Below, in pieces: positions 35,107 through 46,057 of a stretch of 64,000 bases of DNA. Location of the stretch: positions 1,054,001 to 1,118,000 of the forward strand of contig NZ_KB911581.1 in assembly GCF_000383595.1 (NCBI RefSeq), written 5' to 3'. How positions within the stretch are numbered: position 1 is the stretch's first letter; each line of letters opens with the position of its first letter. The notes under the pieces were generated by a model, which worked only from the letters and a program-made list of their open reading frames with translations, searched no databases and was not told where the DNA came from. This stretch comes from Streptomyces bottropensis ATCC 25435. GTDB taxonomy: Bacteria > Actinomycetota > Actinomycetes > Streptomycetales > Streptomycetaceae. The position numbers and the translations under genes were made by a program.

Positions 35107-35155
35107 CTGCGCCCCTGGCCCCCCGACCATAATCAGCCGGGCGCCCGGGGCGCAG
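35107..35155 (+). terminator. Hairpin between groES and groEL1
   Basis: CTGCGCCCC (35107-35115) pairs with GGGGCGCAG (35147-35155), with a loop of about 31 nt that itself contains GC-rich pairing. The arms extend to 12 bp with one wobble. It may act as a partial terminator or RNA-processing site that sets the groES:groEL1 ratio. Confidence 0.45.
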
Positions 35156-35187
35156 TTCGTTTCACCCACGTTTTCCGAGAGGGCTGA

Positions 35188-36822
<1,635 letters not shown>

Positions 36823-36854
36823 CGTCAGCCACGTCGGCGGGCCACCGCCACAGA

Positions 36855-36894
36855 TGAGGCCCGGCACCCCCGCGCGAGGGGGTGCCGGGCCTCA
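36855..36894. terminator. Strong bidirectional terminator after groEL1
   Basis: Perfect 16-17-bp arms (TGAGGCCCGGCACCCCC and its complement) around a GCGCGA loop. It lies between groEL1 and the converging gene at 36939, so it can stop transcription from both sides. Confidence 0.85.
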
Positions 36895-36938
36895 CCGCGT
36901 CGCAGCCCGTTCCGCTCCGTCCGCTCAGGTCGCCGCGC

Positions 36939-37646
36939 CTACTTCTCCAGGTCGTCGAGCGCGCCCAACTGCCCCATCAGCCCGAGCCGGTCGTACTCCC
37001 ACCACCCCTCGCTGATCTTCCCGTCGGAAGCGCACCGGTGCACGATCGTCCCCGTCATCCGCACCGCCCTGCCGCTGGCCGGGATCCCGAGGAAGTCCCC
37101 CTTGTGGGTCGCGTTCCAGGTCCACCGTGTGCACACCCGGTCGCCCTGGGCGATCTGGTCCTCCACGGTGAACGCGAAGTCGAACCCGCGCCGCCACTCC
37201 TCGACGGTCCGCCGGAACGCGTCCATCCCGATGGCGTCCGGCTCCTCCGAGGGAACATGGTCGTGGTAGTCCTCGACGAGCAGACCGTCGAGCGGCGGCA
37301 GTTCGCCCTCGGCGGCGATGGCCGAGAGGAACCGCCGGGCCGTCTCCGCGTACAGCTGCTCGTCACGCACCACGTCCAGATCCGTGAACGTGGGCATCTC
37401 CTCGCACAGCGCCACCATCTCCTGGAAGATCCGCTCCGTCTCCGGCAGCCCGGAGTTCCGCATCGCCTCCTCGTACGACGGGAACTCCACGATCTCCACG
37501 AAGTGCGACCCGTCCGACCGATCCTTCCCGATCACGCTGTGCGTCGCCGTCCGCTTGCCCTTGGTCTGCTCGACCCATGTGTCCATCAGCCGGTTCATCT
37601 CGTCGAACCGGCTGGTCCTGCAGTCGATGAGCTGCACGAATGTCAT
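36939..37646 (-). CDS. Fusion of ABM-like domain and SnoaL-like domain
   Basis: 235 aa in two parts. Residues 1-95 resemble a dimeric alpha/beta-barrel (ABM/EthD-like) domain: MTFVQLIDCRTSRFDEMNRLMDTW and HFVEIVEFPSYEEAM. Residues ~100-235 look like a SnoaL/NTF2-like ester-cyclase domain: FLSAIAAEGELPPLDGLLVEDYHDHVP and TRWTWNATHKGDFLGIPASGR. The reaction is unknown. SnoaL relatives include polyketide cyclases and many stand-alone binding proteins. Confidence 0.75.
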   Translation of the reverse strand: MTFVQLIDCRTSRFDEMNRLMDTWVEQTKGKRTATHSVIGKDRSDGSHFVEIVEFPSYEEAMRNSGLPETERIFQEMVALCEEMPTFTDLDVVRDEQLYAETARRFLSAIAAEGELPPLDGLLVEDYHDHVPSEEPDAIGMDAFRRTVEEWRRGFDFAFTVEDQIAQGDRVCTRWTWNATHKGDFLGIPASGRAVRMTGTIVHRCASDGKISEGWWEYDRLGLMGQLGALDDLEK

Positions 37647-37767
37647 GAGACCGCCTCCGGCCCCCCTGCGTCCGGGTGAACAGCTCCATTGTCCCCCGGC
37701 ACCCGCCGTCTCTCACCCCCGGACGCCGCCGAGGCCCGCCGCCACCGCGGCCCGGAGCCGTCCTGCG

Positions 37768-38541
37768 CTACTGCGGCCCGTACTTCCGCCCCGTCTTCGA
37801 GCTGATCCCGCCCAGCAGCCCCCGCGGCACCACCTTCACCACACCCATCAGGACCTTGTAGCGCGGGTCGGGGATGGAGACGGTCCGGCCCCGGGACAGA
37901 TCGGCGAGGGCGGCGGTGACCAGCTTGTCGGCGTCCAGCCACATCCAGGACGGAATGCTGTCGGTGCCCATGCCGGCCCGGTCGTGGAACTCCGTGCGCA
38001 CGAAGCCGGGGCACAGGGCCATCAGCCGGACCCCGGTGCCGGCCAGGTCCTTCGCCGCGCCCTGCGTGAACTGCACGACCCACGCCTTCGACGCCCCGTA
38101 CGTGCCCCGCGGCACGAACGCGGCGACCGACGCCACGTTCACCACGCCACCCCGGCCCCGCTCGCGCATGGCCTCGCCGGCCGCCGAGGTGAGACGCAGG
38201 ACCGCCTCGCAGTGGACCTTCAGCATTCTCAGCTCGTCGGCCATGGAGACGTCGAGATAGCGGCCCTTGTTGCCGAAGCCGGCGTTGTTGATCAGCAGGT
38301 CGACCGGGTTCTTGCGGTCCGACAGCCGCCGCGCCACCGTCTCGATGTCGTCGTCCGTCGCGAGGTCCGCCGTCAGCACCTCCGCCTCGATGCCGTGCCG
38401 GTCGTGCAGTTCGGTCGCCTGTTCCCGCAGCCGCTTGGTGTCACGCGCCACCAGCACCAGGTTGTGCCCGTCCGCCGCCAGGCGCCGCGCGAACGCGGCA
38501 CCGATCCCCGCGGTCGATCCCGTAATCAGAGCCGTTGTCAT
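37768..38541 (-). CDS. Short-chain dehydrogenase/reductase
   Basis: 257 aa. NAD(P)-binding TGSTAGIGAAFA, the LINNAGFGNKG motif, VNVASVAAFVP (catalytic Ser region) and YGASKAWVVQF (Tyr and Lys) are all present. The C-terminal YKVLMGVVKVVPRGLLGGIS looks membrane-associating, as in some fatty-acyl or sterol SDRs. Substrate unknown. ATG 38541 directly precedes the Rossmann motif. Confidence 0.9.
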   Translation of the reverse strand: MTTALITGSTAGIGAAFARRLAADGHNLVLVARDTKRLREQATELHDRHGIEAEVLTADLATDDDIETVARRLSDRKNPVDLLINNAGFGNKGRYLDVSMADELRMLKVHCEAVLRLTSAAGEAMRERGRGGVVNVASVAAFVPRGTYGASKAWVVQFTQGAAKDLAGTGVRLMALCPGFVRTEFHDRAGMGTDSIPSWMWLDADKLVTAALADLSRGRTVSIPDPRYKVLMGVVKVVPRGLLGGISSKTGRKYGPQ

Positions 38542-38675
38542 GGCGCAAGCGTAGTGACCGGAACTGTGCGGGTCCGTTCGCTCCACCCCCCGTTCGGCGG
38601 CGTACGCGCCGCTGTCACGCGGAACACCCGCACCGGCCGGACGCCTTCACGGACACCGCACCGCCCACCGGCCCG

Positions 38676-39341
38676 TCACCCCTGCCTCGCCACGTGCTCG
38701 CGCGCCATCTCCAGCAGCTCGGGATGCAGCGCCTCGCCCGCCGCCAACAGCCGCGGCAGCAGCTCGCGTTCGCCCATCGTGGCCCGGAAGGCGAGGTTCA
38801 CGGTGACGTCGTGGGCGGGCCGGTGGACGATCTCGATGGGGTCCCCCGCCCGGATCTCGCCGGGCTCGATCACCCGGAGATACGCGCCGGGCGCGCCCTG
38901 CCGGGTGAAGCGCTTGACCCACCCCCGCTCGCCCAGGTGCCGCTGGAAGTTGAGGCAGGGGACACGGCCGCACGTGACCTCCAGGACCAGCTCGGGACCG
39001 ATCCGCCAGCGTTCGCCGACGAGGGCGCCGGAGACGTCGAGCCCCTCGGTGGTGAGGTTCTCGCCGAAGACTCCGCTCGGCAGGGTGCGGCCCAGTTCGC
39101 GCTCCCAGCCGTCCAGGTCCTCGCGGGCGAACGCGTACACGGCCTGGTCGTCGCCGCCGTGATGCTCGGTGTTGCACACCGCGTCCCCGGCCACGCCGCT
39201 GGCGCCGACCCCCTTCGGCCCGGGCGCCGCCACCCGCACCGGCCCGTCCACCGGCCGCTTGTCGATGCCCGTGACGCGCTTCGACTCCTCCGGGACGTCG
39301 ACGGCCTTGGGACGCCCCACATTCAGTGACAGAAGCTTCAT
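38676..39341 (-). CDS. MOSC domain protein
   Basis: 221 aa, YiiM-like. MKLLSLNVGRPKAV start, GVAGDAVCNTEHHGGDDQAVYAF, GVFGENLTTEGLD and EVTCGRVPCLNFQRHLG with the MOSC Cys. These domains carry sulfur or molybdenum cofactor; YiiM-type members detoxify N-hydroxylated bases. It diverges from a LysR gene across 69 bp, a layout that often marks the regulator's target. Confidence 0.88.
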   Translation of the reverse strand: MKLLSLNVGRPKAVDVPEESKRVTGIDKRPVDGPVRVAAPGPKGVGASGVAGDAVCNTEHHGGDDQAVYAFAREDLDGWERELGRTLPSGVFGENLTTEGLDVSGALVGERWRIGPELVLEVTCGRVPCLNFQRHLGERGWVKRFTRQGAPGAYLRVIEPGEIRAGDPIEIVHRPAHDVTVNLAFRATMGERELLPRLLAAGEALHPELLEMAREHVARQG

Positions 39342-39410
39342 ACGGGCACGGTAGGCGGAGGGACATCAAAGCGTCGACGCAATATTCGGCACCTCGCCCA
39401 AGCTCCCCTT

Positions 39411-40325
39411 ATGCTCACTCCCGTGATCGAGGCCCGTCATCTCCGTGTTCTGCGCGCCGTCGCCGCCACCGGCTCCTTCTCGGCCGCCGGACGCGAACTC
39501 GGCTGCACCCAGCCCGCCGTCAGCCAGCAGATGAAGGCGCTCGAATCCTCCGTCGGCACACCGCTGCTCGTGCGCAGCGGCCGCGAGACACGGCTGACCC
39601 AGGCGGGCGAGGCCCTGGTGCGGCACGCGGCCGGCATCCTCGCCGGGCTCACGGCGGCCGAGGAGGAGGTCGCGGCCATCGCCGGACTGCGCGCCGGCCG
39701 GGTCCGCCTGGTCTCCTTCCCCAGCGGCAGCTCCACCCTCGTCCCCACGGCCCTGGCCGCTCTGCGCGCCGCCCACCCCGGCACCCGGGTCTCCCTGGAG
39801 GAGGCGGAACCGCCGCGCTCGGTCGAGATGCTCCGCGAGGGCGACTGCGACATCGCGCTCGCCTTCCGCTACGAGGGCGCGCCGGGCGCGGAGGAGGGGG
39901 AGTGGGCCGACCTGGTCGTCCGGCCCCTGCTCACGGACCGGCTCGTGGGACTCGTACCGCAGGGACACCGGCTGGCCCGTACGCGGTCCATCGGCATCGG
40001 GGAACTCGCCGGGGAGGCCTGGATCGCCGGCTGCCCGCGCTGCCGGGGACAACTGGTGCGGGTCTGTGAGAGCGCGGGTTTCACGCCCCGCATCGATTTC
40101 GCGACCGACGACTACCCGGCGGTGGTCGGCCTGGTGGGCGCGGGCCTCGGGGTCGCCGTCCTGCCGGAGCTGGCCATCGAGTCCGTGCGCCCCAAGGGTG
40201 TGCGGATGGTGTCGGTCGAGCCGGTGGTGCGACGGGAGATCGTGGCACTCACCCTGCCGGACCTGGCCCAGGTGCCCACGGTCGCGGCGACGCTGGACCG
40301 GCTGGCCGGGGCGGCCGCGCGCTGA
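39411..40325 (+). CDS. LysR-family transcriptional regulator
   Basis: 304 aa. N-terminal winged helix: LRVLRAVAATGSFSAAGRELGCTQPAVSQQMKALE. The C-terminal effector-binding domain spans about 95-300 (RVRLVSFPSGSSTLVPTALAAL, VVGLVGAGLGVAVLPELAI). Probably controls the divergent MOSC gene and itself. ATG 39411; a GTG at 39423 would also serve. Confidence 0.9.
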   Translation: MLTPVIEARHLRVLRAVAATGSFSAAGRELGCTQPAVSQQMKALESSVGTPLLVRSGRETRLTQAGEALVRHAAGILAGLTAAEEEVAAIAGLRAGRVRLVSFPSGSSTLVPTALAALRAAHPGTRVSLEEAEPPRSVEMLREGDCDIALAFRYEGAPGAEEGEWADLVVRPLLTDRLVGLVPQGHRLARTRSIGIGELAGEAWIAGCPRCRGQLVRVCESAGFTPRIDFATDDYPAVVGLVGAGLGVAVLPELAIESVRPKGVRMVSVEPVVRREIVALTLPDLAQVPTVAATLDRLAGAAAR

Positions 40326-40396
40326 GGCCGCGCGGTGGCGCCGGACGGTGGCGCCGGACGGTCCCACGGCCGTCGAGATCCTAGAGAAACGTTCCT

Positions 40397-40732
40397 TCAG
40401 TCGTCCGAGGCGGTGTCGCCCCCCGGCGCCGACGCGGACGCCGTCACCAGCCGGTGGCGCGCCCTGCCCATGAGTTCCTCGCGCTCGTCCTCGGTCAGCC
40501 CGCCCCACACGCCGTACGGCTCGCGCACCGCGAGGGCGTGGGCCGCGCACTGGGCGCGGACGGGGCATCGCATGCAGACCTCCTTGGCCGAGTTCTCACG
40601 AGCACTCCGTGCCGCACCGCGTTCTCCTTCGGGGTGGAAGAAGAGTGAGCTGTCGACCCCGCGGCATGCCGCGAGGAGCTGCCAGTCCCACAGATCAGCG
40701 TTCGGTCCGGGAAGGCGGGAGAAATCTGCCAT
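40397..40732 (-). CDS. whiD: WhiB-like iron-sulfur developmental regulator WhiD
   Basis: 111 aa. Four conserved Cys (23, 53, 56, 62; CMRCPVRAQC) ligate a [4Fe-4S] cluster. The GVWGG turn (74-78) is followed by a basic patch (RARHRL). The sequence and its position next to bldM match WhiD, needed for spore septation and maturation in Streptomyces and thought to act with the principal sigma factor. ATG 40732 follows AAGGGGAC. It is transcribed away from bldM from a shared AT-rich promoter region. Confidence 0.92.
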   Translation of the reverse strand: MADFSRLPGPNADLWDWQLLAACRGVDSSLFFHPEGERGAARSARENSAKEVCMRCPVRAQCAAHALAVREPYGVWGGLTEDEREELMGRARHRLVTASASAPGGDTASDD

Positions 40733-40808
40733 TACGTGTCCCCTTGTTGCCGTTATGGGCGGAGATGTTGCCCATGACCGTACATCGACTATCTAAGGAG
40801 ATGAAAAT

Positions 40809-40937
40809 ATGACTCATTGCGAATCTAGCCTCAGACACCAAGAAATGGGAAGAAAAACGGCTGAATGGGGCATGCGTTGTGATGAAACATTGAGGGTCCG
40901 TTGTGCATGTCTGCACCGTGTGCGCGCCCTCACGTAG
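40809..40937 (+). CDS. Possible 42-aa leader ORF between whiD and bldM
   Basis: ATG 40809 is placed eight bases after a perfect AAGGAG (40795-40800) and reads 42 codons to TAG. The peptide is Cys- and Arg-rich with no recognised domain. Only about half of its third positions are G/C, far below the neighbours, so it may be a chance ORF in an AT-rich promoter region. The gap 40733-41124 otherwise holds the bldM promoter and, presumably, the whiD promoters. Confidence 0.3.
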   Translation: MTHCESSLRHQEMGRKTAEWGMRCDETLRVRCACLHRVRALT

Positions 40938-40961
40938 AGTGCCGAAGGTAGCCGGCCATCC

Positions 40962-40989
40962 CGTAACTCTTTCGAGTGACCGTCGTTGA
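40962..40989 (+). promoter_or_regulatory. Sigma-BldN-type promoter of bldM
   Basis: CGTAAC (40962-40967), 16 bp and CGTTGA (40984-40989) reproduce the sequence and spacing I recall for the sigma-BldN-dependent bldM promoter of S. coelicolor. It lies 136 bp upstream of the bldM start, giving a leader of about 125 nt. Confidence 0.8.
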
Positions 40990-41124
40990 GACGGGCGGAG
41001 GCGGTTGAAGGAACAAGCGCTCGGGCAGGCGTTCGTGTCCGCTCGTGAGTGTCGACCGCACAGGTGACGATTTCGTACCAGCCTGGAGGCTCAAGGTGAC
41101 GCGCATCAGCTGCGGAGGGCGGCC

Positions 41125-41736
41125 ATGACATCCGTCCTCGTCTGCGACGACTCCCCGCTCGCCCGAGAGGCGCTGCGCCGCGCGGTGGCCACTGTGCCCG
41201 GCGTCGAGCGCGTGACCACGGCGGCCAACGGCGAGGAAGTCCTCCGCCGCTGGGGGGCCGACCGCTCGGATCTGATTCTGATGGACGTACGCATGCCCGG
41301 ACTGGGCGGCGTCGAGACCGTACGGCGGCTGCTGTCCGCCGACCCCGGGGCGCGCATCATCATGCTCACCGTCGCCGAGGACCTGGACGGCGTGGCCCTC
41401 GCGGTCGCCGCCGGGGCGCGGGGCTATCTGCACAAGGATGCCTCCCGCGCCGAGCTGCGCGCCACGGTGACGCAGGCCCTCGCCGACCCGACCTGGCGGC
41501 TCGCCCCGCGTCGGCTGCGCTCCGCCGAGATGGGCGCCGCGCCCACGCTCACCGCGCGTGAGATCCAGGTGCTGGAGGGCATGAGTCACGGCCGCTCCAA
41601 CGCCGAGATCGGCCGTGAGCTGTTCCTCTCCGAGGACACCGTCAAGACCCACGCCCGGCGCCTGTTCAAGAAGCTCGGCGCCTCGGACCGCGCGCACGCG
41701 GTGGCGCTCGGCTTCCGCTGGGGCCTGGTTCGCTAG
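41125..41736 (+). CDS. bldM: Response-regulator-like developmental activator BldM
   Basis: 203 aa. Receiver domain 1-120 with Asp8/Asp9 and Asp54 (LILMDVRMPG). The C-terminal LuxR-type helix-turn-helix is at about 138-200 (LTAREIQVLEGMSHGRSNAEIG...VKTHARRLFKKLG). BldM activates early aerial-growth genes as a homodimer and later ones as a heterodimer with WhiI. No kinase gene is adjacent, consistent with an orphan regulator. ATG 41125 after GGAGGGCGGCC. Confidence 0.94.
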   Translation: MTSVLVCDDSPLAREALRRAVATVPGVERVTTAANGEEVLRRWGADRSDLILMDVRMPGLGGVETVRRLLSADPGARIIMLTVAEDLDGVALAVAAGARGYLHKDASRAELRATVTQALADPTWRLAPRRLRSAEMGAAPTLTAREIQVLEGMSHGRSNAEIGRELFLSEDTVKTHARRLFKKLGASDRAHAVALGFRWGLVR

Positions 41737-41914
41737 GTGAGCCGCGACGGGGGTTCGGGAGACCCCGCCTGCCATGCGGCGGGCGGGGGCGCTTACCGCG
41801 AGGTGAGCGGGGTCGCGCGGGTGCCCGCTGCTCGTTTCGCCGCGGATGCCGCATCCTTGAGGTGTGGAGCTTCTCGGGGAGCAGTCGAACGAGCGGGAGG
41901 GGAGGGCGCAGGAG

Positions 41915-42580
41915 ATGGATTCCGGCGCACCTGCTCATAACGCTTCGGTGCACAACCATGGACGCGGCGCCACGGACCGGACGGCCGCAAGGCACCATGG
42001 ACCGATGCGCGACGACGAGACGACAGTGATCGGTGCGCTCGTGCATCGCGCCGTCGACGGGGACGAGCAGGCCACGCACGATCTGCTCGCCCATGTCCAC
42101 CCCTTGGCGCTGCGCTACTGTCGCACCCGTCTGTCCCGGCTCCCGGGTGACGCGCGGCACTTCGTGGAGGACCTGGCGCAGGAGGTCTGCGTCGCCGTCC
42201 TCCTGGCGCTGCCGCGCTACAAGGACACCGGCCGGCCGTTCGAGGCGTTCGTCTTCGCCATCGCCGGCCACAAGGTCGCCGACCTCCAGCGCGCCGCGAT
42301 GCGGCACCCCGGGTCGACGGCCGTCCCCTCGGACGAGATGCCCGAGCGCCCCGACGACTCGCTCGGTCCCGAGGAGCGCGCCCTGCTCAGCAGCGATGCC
42401 GAGTGGGCCAAGAAGCTCCTGGCCAATCTCCCCGAGAACCAGCGGGAGCTGCTGCTGCTGCGGATCGCGGTCGGGCTCACGGCCGAGGAGACCGGGCAGA
42501 TGCTGGGCATGTCACCGGGCGCGGTCCGGGTGGCGCAGCACCGTGCGCTGAGCAGGCTCCGGGCGCTGGCCGAGCAGTAG
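41915..42580 (+). CDS. shbA: ECF sigma factor ShbA
   Basis: 221 aa from ATG 41915, chosen for GGAGGG eight bases upstream. ATG 42005 (191 aa) begins right at the conserved part and may be the true start. Sigma-2 has [22 protein letters not shown] and [15 protein letters not shown]; sigma-4 has [45 protein letters not shown]. Its place beside bldM matches ShbA, the ECF factor reported to drive transcription of the principal sigma gene hrdB. No anti-sigma gene follows. Confidence 0.88.
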   Translation: MDSGAPAHNASVHNHGRGATDRTAARHHGPMRDDETTVIGALVHRAVDGDEQATHDLLAHVHPLALRYCRTRLSRLPGDARHFVEDLAQEVCVAVLLALPRYKDTGRPFEAFVFAIAGHKVADLQRAAMRHPGSTAVPSDEMPERPDDSLGPEERALLSSDAEWAKKLLANLPENQRELLLLRIAVGLTAEETGQMLGMSPGAVRVAQHRALSRLRALAEQ

Positions 42581-42659
42581 CAGTACAGCTCGTACGGGCT
42601 CCTCGGTGGTCCGCGCCTGAACACGCGGGGTGCGTTCTCCGTATTCTCCGTACGAACAT

Positions 42660-42683
42660 ACGAAGCCCGGTATCACTTCGTAC
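42660..42683. promoter_or_regulatory. Inverted repeat upstream of guaB
   Basis: TACGAAG-N10-CTTCGTA, perfect 7-bp arms, in the AT-richer 176-bp gap between shbA and guaB, 74 bp before the guaB ATG. It may be an operator or the shbA terminator. No regulator was assigned. Confidence 0.4.
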
Positions 42684-42714
42684 CGTGGAATGTGTGCCCC
42701 ACGCTTCCCGTTAG

Positions 42715-44259
<1,545 letters not shown>

Positions 44260-44283
44260 CCGTACGAAAGTCGCCAGGCTTCG

Positions 44284-44318
44284 CGAGGGCGGCCCCGGGG
44301 CATCCGGGGCCGCCCTCG
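44284..44318 (+). terminator. Terminator hairpin after guaB
   Basis: 15-bp perfect arms (CGAGGGCGGCCCCGG and complement) with a GGCAT loop, 25 bp past the guaB stop and ahead of guaB3. Confidence 0.8.
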
Positions 44319-44374
44319 TCGTGCCCGTCGGCGATACTGGTAGACGCTGAACGCATCAGGGAAAGGCCACAGAC

Positions 44375-45499
44375 GTGACTGAGATCGAGATCGGGCGCGG
44401 CAAGCGCGGCCGCCGGGCGTACGCCTTCGACGACATCGCCGTCGTCCCCAGCCGCCGTACGCGGGACCCGAAGGAGGTCTCGATCACCTGGCAGATCGAC
44501 GCCTACCGCTTCGAGCTGCCGTTTCTGGCCGCTCCCATGGACTCGGTCGTCTCCCCGGCCACCGCGATCCGCATCGGCGAGCTGGGCGGCCTCGGCGTCC
44601 TGAACCTCGAAGGTCTGTGGACGCGGTACGAGGACCCGCAGCCGCTGCTCGACGAGGTCACCGGCCTGCCCGAGGAGGCCGCGACCCGCCGTCTGCAGGA
44701 GATCTACACCGCTCCCATCAAGGAAGAGCTGATCGGGCAGCGCATCAAGGAGGTGCGCGACTCGGGTGTGGTGACCGCCGCCGCGCTCTCCCCGCAGCGC
44801 ACCGCCCAGTTCTCCAAGGCCGTCGTGGACGCGGGCGTCGACATCTTCGTCATCCGCGGCACGACCGTGTCGGCGGAGCACGTCTCCGGTTCGCACGAGC
44901 CGCTGAACCTGAAGCAGTTCATCTACGAGCTGGACGTCCCCGTGATCGTCGGCGGCTGCGCCACCTACACGGCCGCCCTGCACCTGATGCGCACCGGCGC
45001 GGCCGGCGTCCTCGTCGGCTTCGGCGGCGGCGCGGCCCACACCACGCGCAACGTGCTCGGCATCCGGGTCCCGATGGCCACGGCGGTCGCCGACGTCGCC
45101 GCGGCCCGCCGCGACTACATGGACGAGTCCGGCGGCCGGTACGTGCACGTCATCGCCGACGGCGGTGTCGGCTGGTCCGGCGACATCCCGAAGGCGATCG
45201 CCTGCGGCGCGGACGCCGTGATGATGGGCTCCCCGCTGGCCCGCGCCACGGACGCGCCCGGCAAGGGCAACCACTGGGGCATGGAGGCGGTGAACGAGGA
45301 GCTGCCGCGCGGCAAGAAGGTCGACCTCGGGACCGTCGGCACGATCGAGGAGGTCCTCACCGGACCCTCGCACACCCCTGACGGCTCCATGAACCTCTTC
45401 GGAGCGCTGCGGCGGGCGATGGCCACGACCGGGTACAGCGACCTGAAGGAGTTCCAGCGCGTCGAGGTGACGGTGGCGGACTCGCAGCACATGCGGTGA
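44375..45499 (+). CDS. guaB3: GuaB3 family IMP-dehydrogenase-related protein
   Basis: 374 aa, shorter than GuaB because the CBS domains are absent. The barrel resembles IMPDH (FLAAPMDSVVSPATAIRIGELGGLGVLNLEG; HVIADGGVGWSGDIPKAIACGADAVMMG). The active-site loop reads VGFGGGAAHTTRN where IMPDH has GPGSxCTTR, so the catalytic Cys is missing. The exact reaction in Streptomyces is uncertain. GTG 44375 after GGGAAAGGCC. It lies just downstream of guaB, behind a terminator. Confidence 0.9.
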   Translation: MTEIEIGRGKRGRRAYAFDDIAVVPSRRTRDPKEVSITWQIDAYRFELPFLAAPMDSVVSPATAIRIGELGGLGVLNLEGLWTRYEDPQPLLDEVTGLPEEAATRRLQEIYTAPIKEELIGQRIKEVRDSGVVTAAALSPQRTAQFSKAVVDAGVDIFVIRGTTVSAEHVSGSHEPLNLKQFIYELDVPVIVGGCATYTAALHLMRTGAAGVLVGFGGGAAHTTRNVLGIRVPMATAVADVAAARRDYMDESGGRYVHVIADGGVGWSGDIPKAIACGADAVMMGSPLARATDAPGKGNHWGMEAVNEELPRGKKVDLGTVGTIEEVLTGPSHTPDGSMNLFGALRRAMATTGYSDLKEFQRVEVTVADSQHMR

Positions 45500-45801
45500 G
45501 CTGACGCGGCGCTCGGCTTGAGCGGGGCTCTTGGGGCTCGGTCGCCTTCGGGTGACCGGGCCCATTTGTGTGCCCAAGTGGGGTGGTGGGGGCGCGAGTT
45601 GTGGGGTGGGGGCGCGTGGGGGTGTTGGGGACGAATGTGGGCCGAATGGGCGTAGCCGGGCGATAACGTTCCTGTTCGGTGCCCCAGTTCGGCTGGGAGC
45701 CCCCTTCCAAGGACCTGGTCCGGACCCCGCCCTCGGGGCCCGGCCCGATTCCGACGGACCGCCTACCGGGTCGATGGGCGGTGTCGTGGAAGGGGGCGCC
45801 C

Positions 45802-45897
45802 ATGGGACGTCACCGCAAGCCCACCCGCTGGGACCGAGTCCGTCTTCGGATGGTGAAGTGCCGGAGGAGGTGGATCTTGCGGCTTTTCGGATGGTGA
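45802..45897 (+). CDS. Possible 31-aa strongly cationic peptide
   Basis: ATG 45802 follows GAAGGGGGCGCCC. The peptide MGRHRKPTRWDRVRLR... contains 10 Arg, 2 Lys and 3 Trp against one Asp, and ends in a hydrophobic WILRLFGW. About three quarters of third positions are G/C, below typical genes. A hairpin follows five bases after the stop. No homologue was recognised; it could be chance. Confidence 0.3.
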   Translation: MGRHRKPTRWDRVRLRMVKCRRRWILRLFGW

Positions 45898-45901
45898 GCG
45901 G

Positions 45902-45926
45902 CCGCCCCCAAGCGGAATAGGGGCGG
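45902..45926 (+). terminator. Small hairpin after the 31-aa ORF
   Basis: CCGCCCC (45902-45908) and GGGGCGG (45920-45926), 7-bp perfect arms and an 11-nt loop, immediately after the stop of the putative peptide gene. Confidence 0.35.
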
Positions 45927-46057
45927 ACACTCCGTGAACCATCCAGGAGCCTGCCGCAGTGACCGCTGCGGTGGGCTCCACCTGTTTCCGTACGGTACCG
46001 GGGTGGGGCGGGGTCTGCCACCAGCCCCGGAGGACGGGGCCGCGTCGTGCGCCCCCT

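Larger units (their letters stand above)
45500..46057. other. 558-bp intergenic region, largely without genes
   Basis: Mostly G-rich, low-complexity sequence between the convergent guaB3 and sugar-nucleotide dehydrogenase genes. The only candidate gene is the 31-codon ORF at 45802. Longer frames (45531-45920, 45679-45897) lack ribosome sites. Confidence 0.5.
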
